Assembly: GCA_028532855.1 (NCBI GenBank)
Contig: JAQQAL010000032.1
Location: 1-36,335, forward strand
Direction of reading: 5' to 3'
DNA: 36,335 nucleotides
From: Candidatus Thalassospirochaeta sargassi
GTDB lineage: Bacteria; Spirochaetota; Spirochaetia; UBA9216
A model generated the notes under the pieces. That model did not search any database, was not told the origin of the DNA, and worked only from the letters and a program-made list of their open reading frames with translations. A program made the position numbers and the translations under genes. Shown piece by piece: positions 8,787-18,201 of the stretch (position 1 is its first letter; each line of letters starts with the position of its first letter).

Positions 8787-10499
8787 TTATATCCTTGGTA
8801 TATGAACAGAAACCCGAGTACCTTCCCCCGGCGCTGATTTGAACTTAACCCCGTAATCCGGCCCGAAATATAGTTTTATTCTCTGGTTAACGGAACGCAA
8901 CCCTATCCCGACATTTTCTTCTTCCATTTCAGAAAGGTACCCATTAAGTTTTTCGACTTCAGCTGTTGAGATGCCCGGGCCGCTGTCCTCGATTCTAAAA
9001 AAAATGTCATTTTCAGAACAATCCGCGCTTATTTTAATAGTTCCCGTGTCATCCTGCTGCATTATACCATGATAGATGGAATTTTCTACAAGCGGTTGAA
9101 GAATAAGTTTTAGGGTTTTATTCTTCATTATGGTTTCAGGGATGCTGATCACCGATTCAAATTCATCTTCAAATCTAGTTTCCTGGATAACCAGGTAGTT
9201 TTTTATATGTTCTATTTCTTCTTCAATTGTTACAAGTGTCCGTCCCCGACTCAGTCCAATCCTAAGGAGGTTCGTCAAAGAGAATACCAGCCTTATAACG
9301 GCATCGTTTTGACCGGCTCTCGCAAGCCAGATAATCGATTCCAGGGTGTTGTACAGAAAATGGGGATTGATCTGTGCCTCAAGGGTTTTCATTTCTGATA
9401 TTCTAAGCTTTTCATGCTCTTCATACAGATCTTTCATGAGGGTGTTAATTTTTGCTACCATGACATTGAAACTGTTCGAAAGCATTCCTATCTCATCTTC
9501 GGTTTGAATGTCCATGTTGACGTTGAAGTTACCTGATTGAACAATCTTCATAAGCCCAGCGAGATCACGAAGCGGGCTTATTGTTCTGCTTACAAATGAC
9601 AAAGCCGCGATAAAATCAATAGCTGCAATAATCAGAATAAGGATGAAGATGGGTTTAAACATCGAGGTAACCGATGCTTCCAAAGTTTCAGGATGAATGA
9701 AGCCTTTCAATGTCCACCCAGTATAATCGATTGTGATTGAGGCCGAGAGTGCACTTTGGATTAGGGTGTCTGTATCTCTTGAATGCGTTATCTCCTGGTT
9801 TCCCGTTGTCCCAATCAGGCTTAGGTGACCTGAGCCTCCCAGGCCCTGGCTGATTATTTCATGTATGGTCTCTACTTCAATGTCGGTCAAAATAACTCCA
9901 AGTATATCTCCGCTGGACTTATCAATTATCTTTAAACCGAGGGTAATAAGCGGTTGGCCTATAGTATTTACAGTAAATGAGCCCTCGTGAGGTGAAAACC
10001 ATACTGGATTTGAACTGTAAATTATTCTCCGATACCAGGTAAAATTCTGCCAATTCTCATAAATGGGAGAAGAAAAGTTTGATTTAAACTGCATGCCGTT
10101 AGCGCCGATGACGTAAAAGCCGAAAATATCGTCTACATAGTTCTGGATGAAAGAAAGCTGATTATCTATTTCCAGTTCCTGCGAATATACTTCTGCAAGG
10201 TCTTCTGGATAATCGTTACGCAGCACAGCCTGTATCTTCGGATCATCGGCTATTCGTAGTGAATTCTGCATTGCCAGGCCGAGAAGATTGTCAAGTTCTC
10301 CTGCGTTTGCCTTTACTACCTCGCTCAGGACTGATTCAAGATTCTCTTTGATGATGTTTCCAGCAAGATAAAAATAGGTAATTCCCAGAATAAGTACTGA
10401 TGATATGGTTATTACCATTACAAGGGTGAAAATCTGACCGCCGATCGATTTTATATGAAAACGACCTTTTCCCGAATGTCGCCGGTTAGAAAGCTTCAT
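8787..10499 (-). CDS. YesM/LytS-type sensor histidine kinase
   Basis: A 570-residue membrane kinase when started at the ATG at 10499, which overlaps the stop of the upstream lipoprotein gene by 14 bases. Longer in-frame starts up to 10655 lie deep inside that gene and precede a non-membrane-like segment, so I reject them. Order: TM1 (about 22-46), an extracytoplasmic sensor domain of about 235 residues, TM2 (284-304), HAMP, a His_kinase domain with the phospho-acceptor His380 in LEAQINPHFLYNT, and a HATPase domain with VENSIYHG and DSGPGIS. Gene order lipoprotein-kinase-regulator suggests the kinase reads a sugar-bound lipoprotein. Confidence 0.93.
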   Translation of the reverse strand: MKLSNRRHSGKGRFHIKSIGGQIFTLVMVITISSVLILGITYFYLAGNIIKENLESVLSEVVKANAGELDNLLGLAMQNSLRIADDPKIQAVLRNDYPEDLAEVYSQELEIDNQLSFIQNYVDDIFGFYVIGANGMQFKSNFSSPIYENWQNFTWYRRIIYSSNPVWFSPHEGSFTVNTIGQPLITLGLKIIDKSSGDILGVILTDIEVETIHEIISQGLGGSGHLSLIGTTGNQEITHSRDTDTLIQSALSASITIDYTGWTLKGFIHPETLEASVTSMFKPIFILILIIAAIDFIAALSFVSRTISPLRDLAGLMKIVQSGNFNVNMDIQTEDEIGMLSNSFNVMVAKINTLMKDLYEEHEKLRISEMKTLEAQINPHFLYNTLESIIWLARAGQNDAVIRLVFSLTNLLRIGLSRGRTLVTIEEEIEHIKNYLVIQETRFEDEFESVISIPETIMKNKTLKLILQPLVENSIYHGIMQQDDTGTIKISADCSENDIFFRIEDSGPGISTAEVEKLNGYLSEMEEENVGIGLRSVNQRIKLYFGPDYGVKFKSAPGEGTRVSVHIPRI

Positions 10500-11475
10500 C
10501 AATATGTTCTGTCGCATTGTTGACGTCAAACAGCCTTTCTTTAACAATAATTTTATGCGGAACGGTTTTTCCGAGTTCATTTCGCATAATTGCAGCAAAC
10601 ACCTGTTCTGCAAGATAAGGAGTACATTCAACAGTAGCTCCCAGTTCTCCCGCAATAACTGATTTTAGAGCGTCTTTGCTGCCGTCAATTGATATTACCA
10701 GAACATCCTCACCGGGTTGGATGTTTGCTGCCTTAAGAGCCTGTATTGCCCCAATTGCCATCTCGTCATTATGGGCATAGACAACATTGAAATTGCGTCC
10801 GTATGACAGGATGATTTCTTCCATAACGCGCTGGCCTTTAATCCGTTCAAAGTCGGCATATGCAGATACGACTATCTCCATATTATTATACTTTTCGATT
10901 GTTTCTCTGAATCCTCTTTCCCTGTCCAATACGCATGATGCGCCTTCACGACCACGCAGCTCAATTATTTTTGCAGATCCGCCTGTGTTTTCTATGAGCC
11001 ACTCTGCCGCGGTTTTAGCTTCTTTCACGAAGTCGCCGCCGACAAAGGTCAAGAAATCTACGCCGGGAATACCGGCAACCTCTCGATCCAGAGTTATTAG
11101 TGGAATCCCGGCTTCTCTGCATGCATTTAATGCATTATCCCATCCTTCATATATGAGGGGTGCCAATACGATATAGTCTACTTTTCTTCCGATCAGGCTG
11201 ATTACATCAGTTATCTGTTTTTCTTGAGAACTTTCGCCATCAAGGACTATCAGTTTTATCCCCAAATCATCGGCTTTGCGTTTCAAATCATTAGTTTCCG
11301 CAACCCGCCATGGGTTTATATGGTTCATCTGGGAAAAGCCAACTACGAGGTTATCGGATTCCGATTGGCTGTTGTCTAGGGCCGGATCATAGTTGTTGAG
11401 TACATTCCCATTTTTTTGAGTGCAGGCCGATAGCAGGATTATCAGTATAAATAATGGATATATTAGTTTCTTCAT
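10486..11475 (-). CDS. Sugar-binding lipoprotein of the sensing cassette (YtfQ-like)
   Basis: A 329-residue periplasmic-binding-protein-like lipoprotein: MKKLIYPLFILIILLSAC gives a signal peptide and lipobox with lipidated Cys18. The body is the type-1 sugar-binding fold and is closely similar to the transporter protein encoded divergently at 11630 (shared patterns: VGFSQ, RVAETN/RWAETE, DRxRGF/DRKKGF, VYAHNDEMAIGAIQAL/VYCHNDDMAIGAIQAI, SIDG). It has no adjacent permease on its own strand; instead it heads a kinase-regulator operon. A known parallel is XylFII-LytS in clostridia, where a xylose-binding protein activates a kinase. Its role as co-sensor is inference. Confidence 0.92.
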   Translation of the reverse strand: MKKLIYPLFILIILLSACTQKNGNVLNNYDPALDNSQSESDNLVVGFSQMNHINPWRVAETNDLKRKADDLGIKLIVLDGESSQEKQITDVISLIGRKVDYIVLAPLIYEGWDNALNACREAGIPLITLDREVAGIPGVDFLTFVGGDFVKEAKTAAEWLIENTGGSAKIIELRGREGASCVLDRERGFRETIEKYNNMEIVVSAYADFERIKGQRVMEEIILSYGRNFNVVYAHNDEMAIGAIQALKAANIQPGEDVLVISIDGSKDALKSVIAGELGATVECTPYLAEQVFAAIMRNELGKTVPHKIIVKERLFDVNNATEHIDEAF

Positions 11476-11503
11476 AGGCTGTGAAACAATCCTAATGCCG
11501 TTA

Positions 11504-11573
11504 GTGAAATTTCGTCAAGCAGAAAATGTAATTACAAAAGATTGTTATTTTTTCATAAATATTCGAAATTTAC
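11504..11573. repeat. Widely spaced inverted repeat in the divergent control region
   Basis: GTGAAATTTCG (11504-11514) and CGAAATTTAC (11564-11573) are inverted copies with one mismatch, separated by 49 bases. They lie between the sensing cassette and the transporter and are candidate binding sites for the YesN-type regulator. No consensus is available to confirm this. Confidence 0.45.
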
Positions 11574-11597
11574 AGATTTCATTGAACGCATGTAAAA

Positions 11598-11614
11598 TGT
11601 TAACAATATTAACA
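11598..11614. promoter_or_regulatory. Inverted repeat directly upstream of the ytfQ-like ribosome site
   Basis: TGTTAA, five bases, TTAACA form a perfect inverted repeat ending just before the GGGAGG ribosome site (11616-11621). It may be an operator in the leader; at this A/T content chance is also possible. Confidence 0.35.
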
Positions 11615-11629
11615 AGGGAGGTTTCTTTA

Positions 11630-12595
11630 ATGAAGAAACGAAGTGTATTTTTAGTAGCTTTATTGGTTCTCGCCATAGTTGGTGGGACAGTATTCGCAGG
11701 TGGCCAGCAGGACGCTGGAGCTGACAGCCCTAAGGTTGTTGGGTTTTCACAGTGCGACAGCCAGCAGGCATGGCGCTGGGCTGAAACAGAATCAGTACAG
11801 GGTGAAGCAGCAGTAAGAGGCTATGAGCTTAAATATAATGATGCACAGGCTGTTCAGGCCAACCAGATTGCAGCAGTAAGATCTTTCATCGCACAGGGCG
11901 TTGACGGAATTATTCTTGCTCCCCAGGTTATGACTGGTTTTGGTCCTGTCCTGCAGGAAGCAAAAGATGCAGGCATTCCTGTTGTTCTCGTAGACAGACT
12001 TGTTGCTGAAGACGAAGATATGTACTACACCTTCATCGGTTCCGACTTTGTATGGGAAGGTGAAAGAATGGCTGAAATCGTTGTTGAAGAGACCGGTGGA
12101 AAGGCAAGAATTGCCGAGCTGCAAGGAACTCCGGGTGCAGACCCCACCATCGACAGAAAGAAAGGTTTTGAAAACATCATCAATGATTACCCCGATATGA
12201 ACATCGTCCTCTCACAGACCGGTGATTTCAACAGAACAAAGGGTAAAGAAGTAATGGAAGCTTTCCTTAAAGCAGAAGGCGAAAACATCGATGTAGTTTA
12301 CTGTCACAATGATGATATGGCTATCGGTGCTATCCAGGCTATCAAAGAATACGGAAAAGACCCCGGTAAGGACATCCTTGTTTACTCAATTGACGGTATC
12401 AAAGACGCTTTCCAGGCAATGGTTGATGGTGACCTGAATGCGGTTGTTGAGTGTACTCCGCTGCTTGGACCCCAGGCTTACGACGCTCTCGAAGCTGCAT
12501 GGGCAGGCGAAGTTCTTCCGAAATGGGTTATGTCTGAAGACGGTATCTTCCTCCAGAAAGATGCTGCGTCAATTATCGACAGTAGAAAGTACTAA
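11630..12595 (+). CDS. ytfQ: Sugar ABC transporter substrate-binding protein (YtfQ-like)
   Basis: A 321-residue periplasmic binding protein. The longest frame begins at 11420, but the ATG at 11630 has GGGAGG (11616-11621) upstream and gives a proper signal peptide (MKKRSVFLVALLVLAIVGG, cleavage near FAGGQQ). The mature protein matches the E. coli YtfQ pattern throughout: VGFSQCDSQQAWRWAETE, QANQIAAVRSFIAQGVDGI, ELQGTPGADPTIDRKKGF, HNDDMAIGAIQAIKE. YtfQ binds galactofuranose, so a furanose or related sugar is the best guess here, but pocket residues were not compared. It is the first gene of the transporter operon and is probably controlled by the divergent sensing cassette. Confidence 0.93.
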   Translation: MKKRSVFLVALLVLAIVGGTVFAGGQQDAGADSPKVVGFSQCDSQQAWRWAETESVQGEAAVRGYELKYNDAQAVQANQIAAVRSFIAQGVDGIILAPQVMTGFGPVLQEAKDAGIPVVLVDRLVAEDEDMYYTFIGSDFVWEGERMAEIVVEETGGKARIAELQGTPGADPTIDRKKGFENIINDYPDMNIVLSQTGDFNRTKGKEVMEAFLKAEGENIDVVYCHNDDMAIGAIQAIKEYGKDPGKDILVYSIDGIKDAFQAMVDGDLNAVVECTPLLGPQAYDALEAAWAGEVLPKWVMSEDGIFLQKDAASIIDSRKY

Positions 12596-12610
12596 GACAG
12601 GAAGGATAAT

Positions 12611-14119
12611 ATGAGTGAAAAACTCCTGGAGGCAAAGGGTGTCAGCAAGACATTCCCAGGTGTACGAGCTCTCTCAAATGTGGATTTCGCCCTTGGCAGG
12701 GGCGAAATTCATGGTTTAATGGGGGAGAATGGTGCAGGAAAATCTACACTTATTAAGGCTATCACCGGAGTATTCCCCCGAGATGAGGGCGATATTTTTT
12801 TAGACGGTGAAGTCATACATCCCCACTCTCCAATGGATGCAGAGGCTCTGGGCATAAGTACCGTGTATCAGGAAGTGAATCTTCTTCCCAATCTCTCGGT
12901 GGCCGAAAATCTTATCATAGGCAGGCAGCCGATGAAGAGGGGCTGCATAGACTGGAAAACAATCAATAATGATGCCATAAAAATACTCCAAAAATTTGAC
13001 ATCAATATTGATGTAACCGAACTGCTTGGAAGCTATTCAATAGCAATACAGCAGATGGTTGCAATTGCACGTGCGCTTGAACTCGATTCAAAACTGCTTA
13101 TTCTTGATGAACCGACTTCAAGTTTGAATCTCGACGAGGTACAGAAGCTTTTTATACAGATGAGGCGCCTTAAAGAAGAAGGGCAGTCAATAATCTTTGT
13201 TACTCACTTTCTTGATCAGGTGTTTGAGATTACCGACAAGATTACCGTTCTTCGTAACGGAGAATATGTCGGAGAATATAACACGGCAGATCTCACGAAG
13301 CTTGATCTTATATCTAAGTTGATGGGTAAGGCTCTGGATGAGCTTAAAGAGTTTGAACATATCGCAGAAAATAAAGTTGATGAAGACGCAGAAGCTCTTC
13401 TGTGTACTGACGGCTCAGGAAAAGCCGGATATCTCAATCCTTTTAATATCTATATCAATAAAGGTGATGTTGTAGGGCTTGCAGGCCTCCTCGGCTCGGG
13501 ACGTTCAGAAATTGCCAACATGCTTTTCGGTATTGTAAAACCCGATAAGGGAAGCATGTCGATCAGAAACAAAAAAATAAAGATCAGCAGTCCTGCACAG
13601 GCTCTGAAAAATCATATCGCACTCTGTCCGGAAGACAGAAAGAACGAGGGGATAATCGCAGGGCTTTCAGTTAAGGAAAATATAGTCCTTGCGCTGCAGG
13701 TCAAACAGGGCTGGTTGAAAAATATCAATACGAGAAAGCAGAATGAACTAGCTCGGAAATACATTGATATGCTTGATATAAAAACTCCGTCGGTTGATCA
13801 GGCGATTGAAAACCTTTCGGGCGGAAATCAGCAGAAGGTAATAGTTGCACGATGGCTTGCTACAAATCCAGAGCTGCTTATTGTCGACGAACCCACCCGG
13901 GGTATCGATGTCGGTGCGAAAACCGAGATTCAGAAGCTGATTGTCCAGCTTGCTCAGGACGGAATGGGAGTCCTGTTTATATCTTCAGAAATTGAAGAGG
14001 TTGTTCGCTGTTCCAACCGTGTCTATGTTCTGCAGGAACGCTCCGTGGTCGGAGAGCTGGCAGGAAGTGATATTGATGAACACAAGATTATGCATACTAT
14101 TGCCGGGAAAGGGGAGTAA
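12611..14119 (+). CDS. ytfR: Sugar ABC transporter ATP-binding protein (YtfR/RbsA family)
   Basis: A 502-residue protein with two fused ABC ATPase domains, the layout of the CUT2 sugar importers. Domain 1: Walker A GENGAGKST (about 38-46), a degenerate signature in IAIQQMVAIARALE, Walker B LLILDEPTS. Domain 2: degenerate Walker A GLLGSGRSE, a canonical signature LSGGNQQKV, Walker B LLIVDEPTRGIDVGAK. Such asymmetry is usual for the family. It follows the binding-protein gene by 15 bases with a GGA-rich ribosome site and precedes the two permease genes. Confidence 0.95.
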   Translation: MSEKLLEAKGVSKTFPGVRALSNVDFALGRGEIHGLMGENGAGKSTLIKAITGVFPRDEGDIFLDGEVIHPHSPMDAEALGISTVYQEVNLLPNLSVAENLIIGRQPMKRGCIDWKTINNDAIKILQKFDINIDVTELLGSYSIAIQQMVAIARALELDSKLLILDEPTSSLNLDEVQKLFIQMRRLKEEGQSIIFVTHFLDQVFEITDKITVLRNGEYVGEYNTADLTKLDLISKLMGKALDELKEFEHIAENKVDEDAEALLCTDGSGKAGYLNPFNIYINKGDVVGLAGLLGSGRSEIANMLFGIVKPDKGSMSIRNKKIKISSPAQALKNHIALCPEDRKNEGIIAGLSVKENIVLALQVKQGWLKNINTRKQNELARKYIDMLDIKTPSVDQAIENLSGGNQQKVIVARWLATNPELLIVDEPTRGIDVGAKTEIQKLIVQLAQDGMGVLFISSEIEEVVRCSNRVYVLQERSVVGELAGSDIDEHKIMHTIAGKGE

Positions 14120-14121
14120 GA

Positions 14122-15171
14122 ATGTTAAAAGGAAAACAAATCCCGAAGATCATCTGGCCGCTCCTGGCCCTTGCTGCAATTCTGTTATTTAATCTGCTTT
14201 TTACAGATCACTTTTTCAGAATTACAATCAGGGACGGTCATTTATTCGGAAGTTTAATTGATATATTAAGACGATGTGCGCCAACTATGATAATGGCAAT
14301 TGCAATGACCTATGTTATTGCCACCGGTGGAATTGATATTTCAGTAGGTTCGGTACTGGCTATTTCGGGTTCAATTGCATCGCTGGTAGTATGGGGTGGC
14401 AGCACAAACTATCTAGCAGGCGACGACGAGGCGATTTACGCTGCTGTAGGGCTTATCATCCTTATCCCCCTGCTGGCATCGCTGGCTCTCGGGGCATTCA
14501 ATGGGCTTATGGTATCGGTTGTAGGTCTTCAGCCGTTTATTGCGACGCTGATTTTGATGACCGCTGGTCGCGGTATTGCTCAGCTGCTTACAGGCGGAAA
14601 GGTTCTCAACTTTAGTCATGCAGGCTTTGAGTTTGTTGGGCGCGGATACTTTCTGGGTATTCCCTTTCCATTTATACTTGCGATGCTTGTTCTGTTGCTG
14701 GGATTAGCTATTACCAAGCTCACGCCTATGGGGCTGTATATCCAGGCTGTCGGTGGAAACAGATCAGCAAGTCAATATTCGGGAATCAATACAAAATTTG
14801 TGATTTTATTTGTATACATATTTTCAGGTTTTGCTGCAGGACTTGCAGGACTTGTAATGACTGCCGATATCACAGGTGCTGATGCGGGGTTCATGGGGCT
14901 CTATATGGAGCTTGATGCAATTCTTGCGGTTGTTATTGGAGGTACTCCAATGGAGGGCGGTAAATACAACCTTAAGGGTACAGTTGTAGGTGTGCTGATC
15001 ATTCAGACCCTTACTACAACTATACTGACTCGTGGAGTTCCGCCTGAATATACAACAATAGTAAAAGCGATTGTTGTTCTTGCGGTTCTGATTATCCAGT
15101 CAAGGAAGGTTCGTGAGCTTATCGAACACCGGACCATGATAAGAGCTGCAAAGGAGGCTGAGAGCGTATGA
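14122..15171 (+). CDS. ytfT: Sugar ABC transporter permease (YtfT-like)
   Basis: A 349-residue inner-membrane permease of the BPD_transp_2 (CUT2) family with about eight to ten hydrophobic helices. Family motifs: ATGGIDISVGSVLAISG in the N-terminal half and AVGGNRSASQYSGI in the later cytoplasmic loop, then DAILAVVIGGTPMEGG. The start lies two bases after the ATPase stop and the stop overlaps the next permease start (ATGA), so the three are coupled. Two different permeases in one operon is the hallmark of the YtfQRT-YjfF arrangement. Confidence 0.94.
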   Translation: MLKGKQIPKIIWPLLALAAILLFNLLFTDHFFRITIRDGHLFGSLIDILRRCAPTMIMAIAMTYVIATGGIDISVGSVLAISGSIASLVVWGGSTNYLAGDDEAIYAAVGLIILIPLLASLALGAFNGLMVSVVGLQPFIATLILMTAGRGIAQLLTGGKVLNFSHAGFEFVGRGYFLGIPFPFILAMLVLLLGLAITKLTPMGLYIQAVGGNRSASQYSGINTKFVILFVYIFSGFAAGLAGLVMTADITGADAGFMGLYMELDAILAVVIGGTPMEGGKYNLKGTVVGVLIIQTLTTTILTRGVPPEYTTIVKAIVVLAVLIIQSRKVRELIEHRTMIRAAKEAESV

Positions 15172-16157
15172 AACTCCTGGAAAAATTAGGTATATCAAGA
15201 CGGTCAATGCCTTTAATTGCGACCTTTGTTGTATTTATTGCACTTTATGTTTACGGCGGTATCAGCTACAGAAATTTCTTCTCAGCGAGGGTTTTCTTCA
15301 ACCTGCTGACTGATAATGCTGTTCTCGGTATTACCGCTGTGGGTATGACCTTTGTTATTATCTCAGGCGGTATCGACTTATCTGTCGGTGCAGTAATATC
15401 GACGACTGCTATGGCAGTTGCAGTAATGACCCAGGCAGGAGTGCCAAACGGATTAGTTATACCGATTGCACTGCTTTACGGAACAGTTTTGGGCTTTTTG
15501 ATGGGGTTTATCATAGAATACTTTAAAGCCCCGCCGTTTATAGTTACGCTTGCCGGAATGTTCTTTTCACGCGGATTCGGATATGTTCTGAGTCTCAGCT
15601 CGGTTCCAATCGTGTACGAGTTTTATGCAAAGGCTTCAGCCTTTGGTCTAAAGATTGGGAACGGCAGGTTCACTATTCCGGGGATAGCCTTGATTGTTGT
15701 AATAATTGCAGCTATTTTCCTTTCCCGTTCAACCAAGTTCGGGAGAAATATTTATGCAATCGGCGGAAGTGAGCAGTCTGCTGTATTTATGGGTCTACCT
15801 GTTTTCAGGGTCAAGGTTCTCGTTTATACACTGAGCGGATTCTGTGCTTCACTTGCAGGGTTCATATATACCTTTTATACGCTGTCAGGCTACGGCCTTG
15901 CAGGAATAGGGCTTGAGATGGATGCAATTGCATCCGCTGTAATCGGCGGTACGCTGATGACCGGCGGATACGGGACTATATTCGGTACCCTTATTGGTAC
16001 GCTTATCCAGGGTCTGATAAAAACAATAATTTCGTTTAACGGTCAGTTTTCAGTTTACTGGATACGCCTTTTCACCGGCGGTATGCTGCTTCTGTTTATC
16101 CTCCTTCAGAAAGCATTTGTTGCAGGTACTGCCGGAATGAAGAAGGCTGAAGGATAA
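15168..16157 (+). CDS. yjfF: Sugar ABC transporter permease (YjfF-like)
   Basis: A 329-residue second CUT2-family permease. Signature segments are ISGGIDLSVGAVIS, AIGGSEQSAVFMGL and DAIASAVIGGTLMTGG. It overlaps the first permease by four bases. The heterodimeric permease pair supports assignment to the galactofuranose-type transporter group rather than the homodimeric ribose type. An SDR gene follows after nine bases, which ties the transporter to a catabolic step. Confidence 0.94.
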   Translation: MKLLEKLGISRRSMPLIATFVVFIALYVYGGISYRNFFSARVFFNLLTDNAVLGITAVGMTFVIISGGIDLSVGAVISTTAMAVAVMTQAGVPNGLVIPIALLYGTVLGFLMGFIIEYFKAPPFIVTLAGMFFSRGFGYVLSLSSVPIVYEFYAKASAFGLKIGNGRFTIPGIALIVVIIAAIFLSRSTKFGRNIYAIGGSEQSAVFMGLPVFRVKVLVYTLSGFCASLAGFIYTFYTLSGYGLAGIGLEMDAIASAVIGGTLMTGGYGTIFGTLIGTLIQGLIKTIISFNGQFSVYWIRLFTGGMLLLFILLQKAFVAGTAGMKKAEG

Positions 16158-16166
16158 GCCGCTAAC

Positions 16167-16940
16167 ATGAATATAAAATGGGATTTCACGGGTCGGAACT
16201 ATGTTGTTACAGGTTCCACCCGCGGAATCGGGTTTGAAATTGCCATGCAGCTTATGGCTGCAGGGGCAGCCGTCGGAATAACCGGCAGAGACAGCGGCAG
16301 GCTTGCAGAAATCGAAGAGGACTGTCGCGACAAAGGCTATAAGTGTTTTACCGCCGGGGCCGATCTTACGAGAGCCTCCGATTTAACGACCCTGGCGGAT
16401 TCTTTTATAAACAGGATGGGCTGCATCGACGGCCTTGTAAACAACGCCGGTATCAACATTCTTGAACCGGCTGACGGTCTCAGCCTTGAAGCTGTTGAAA
16501 AGGTGATTAAGACAAACCTTACTGCACCGATGATTTTGACAAGTCTTTTCACGGCCGGGATGAAAAAGCAGGGTGGAGGCAGCGTTGTCAATGTTGCGAG
16601 TCTTTCCAGTAAAACTGCTTTCATGAACCACTCTGCCTATTGCGCCTCGAAGGAGGGGCTGCTAGGGTATACGAAGGTCGCTGCAATGGAGCTGGGCTCT
16701 CATAATATAAGGGTTAATTCCGTTGGACCTACAGTTGTACTAACCGAACTTGGAAAACGCGACTGGAACGCTGATCCGGAAAAAAGAAAGCACATGGAGG
16801 GCTTCATTCCTCTTAACAGGTTTGTTGAACCTGAAGAGGTTGCCTCGGCCGTGCTTTTTCTTTTATCGGATGAGGCGGCAATGATCAGTGGAGAGTTTAT
16901 GCTGATTGACGGCGGCTATATGGCCGGAAAGGGTATTTGA
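16167..16940 (+). CDS. Short-chain dehydrogenase/reductase, sugar or polyol type
   Basis: A 257-residue classical SDR. The NAD(P) loop is TGSTRGIG (15-22), then NNAG (92-95) and the catalytic Ser147 region with Tyr158-x3-Lys162 in SAYCASK. The C-terminal part (NSVGPTVVLTELGKRDW, then FIPLNRFVEPEEVASAVLFL) resembles L-xylulose reductase and related polyol or ketose reductases. It probably oxidises or reduces a hydroxyl of the imported compound. It lies nine bases after the permease and overlaps the MFS gene, so it belongs to the transport and GRE operon. The substrate is not determined. Confidence 0.92.
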   Translation: MNIKWDFTGRNYVVTGSTRGIGFEIAMQLMAAGAAVGITGRDSGRLAEIEEDCRDKGYKCFTAGADLTRASDLTTLADSFINRMGCIDGLVNNAGINILEPADGLSLEAVEKVIKTNLTAPMILTSLFTAGMKKQGGGSVVNVASLSSKTAFMNHSAYCASKEGLLGYTKVAAMELGSHNIRVNSVGPTVVLTELGKRDWNADPEKRKHMEGFIPLNRFVEPEEVASAVLFLLSDEAAMISGEFMLIDGGYMAGKGI

Positions 16941-18157
16941 CGGTCAGAGTTATGAACAGTTCTGTGAATAGTTCAGGCAGACACATCCGTAGCAGCACCA
17001 TCGGGCTTGCCGCAGCAGCGTTCATATCCTTTTTTATCTTTGGGTTCTCGGACGTTCTGAAAGGAACCGCAATTCCCGAAATAATTTCAACCACCTCAAT
17101 CGGTTACGGGGGCGGCGGTGCGCTGATAGGTTTTACCTACTTCGGGTTCTTCGCCGGTACGCTGGGTTCGGTTCTCCTGTTGAAAAAATACCCCGCGCCA
17201 AAACTGCTGATCTTTGCGGCTGTATCGGCATGCGCCGGCCTCTGGTTGTTCAGCATTGCAGCAGTCCCCGCGATGATGTTTGCATCAGCTTTTTTAATCG
17301 GAATCGGGGGCGGTTTGATTGATGTTACAGCGAATCTTACCATAAGGATGACGGCCGACAGCAGCAGAATCGGCCACAGACTAAACCAGCTGGCTTTTTT
17401 TCATGGTTTCGGTGCCATTTTATCGCCGTTGTTTGCAGGCATTGTGCTCTCTTTGACCGCGCAGTGGCGACGAATATATTTTTTTGCAGCACTTCTGACG
17501 GTATTGTTGGTTATTGTGATATTTGTCTTAATAAGAAAAGCTGATATACGCCAGTTGAAGGAGGAGACTCCTGAAAAATTAACTATACACCCGGGGGTTA
17601 TTTTGCTTGGCGGAGCTTTGTTTTTTTATATGACTCTTGAAGCGGGAATTTCCGGCTGGATGGTTGAATACGGAAAAAACTCTGTCGGCATTGGAGAACG
17701 TGAAGCCTTATTTTATCTGTCTCTATTTTTCATACTGCTGACTGCCGGAAGGCTTCTTAGCAGCTTTTATGTGGACAGATTCGGTCTGTACAGATCAATC
17801 CTGCTTAATTTTATCGTTATTTTTGTTTTTGTTGCCGGTGGTGTAACCTTCAAATTCCTTTTTGTACTCATTCCTTGCTCAGGACTGTTTATGGCCCCAA
17901 TATTCCCCACCACTGTAGCGCTTATTTCAAATGAACTTGATAGTTCTAATATCAGGATTCTGGGGTTCTTTTTTGCTATAGCGGGTTTAGGCGGTATCTT
18001 CGGACCCTGGATGATAGGACTGCTCGCAGCAGAATTCTCTTTACAGACGGGGCTTACTCTACTCATGGCTTTTACAGTCTGTGCCGTTATTATTTGTGGA
18101 TTATACACATTTACCGGCAGAATGCGGAAACATAAGGGGAAAGAGATTCAACCTTAA
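16937..18157 (+). CDS. MFS transporter (FHS/sugar-type)
   Basis: A protein of about 406 residues with some twelve membrane helices. The start is uncertain: TTG at 16937 overlaps the SDR stop by four bases and has AAAGGG close upstream, while an ATG at 16952 would shorten it by five residues. Family-like features include GFTYFGFFAGTLGSVLL, LIGIGGGLIDVTANLTI and FFHGFGAILSPLFAGI, similar to the fucose/glucose-type sugar carriers. The presence of a second carrier in an operon that already has an ABC importer suggests either import of a related compound or export of a product (inference). Confidence 0.88.
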   Translation: MTVRVMNSSVNSSGRHIRSSTIGLAAAAFISFFIFGFSDVLKGTAIPEIISTTSIGYGGGGALIGFTYFGFFAGTLGSVLLLKKYPAPKLLIFAAVSACAGLWLFSIAAVPAMMFASAFLIGIGGGLIDVTANLTIRMTADSSRIGHRLNQLAFFHGFGAILSPLFAGIVLSLTAQWRRIYFFAALLTVLLVIVIFVLIRKADIRQLKEETPEKLTIHPGVILLGGALFFYMTLEAGISGWMVEYGKNSVGIGEREALFYLSLFFILLTAGRLLSSFYVDRFGLYRSILLNFIVIFVFVAGGVTFKFLFVLIPCSGLFMAPIFPTTVALISNELDSSNIRILGFFFAIAGLGGIFGPWMIGLLAAEFSLQTGLTLLMAFTVCAVIICGLYTFTGRMRKHKGKEIQP

Positions 18158-18201
18158 GACAAAAATAGTCCATTTACGGCAGTTTATTGAGGCATTATAG
18201 T

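Noticed and set aside
10500-10655. N-terminal extension of the YesM-type kinase
   Set aside because: It lies within the lipoprotein gene in another frame and would place odd sequence before the first membrane helix.
11420-11629. N-terminal extension of the ytfQ-like gene
   Set aside because: The ATG at 11630 has a strong ribosome site and begins a signal peptide; the upstream part overlaps the start of the divergent gene.
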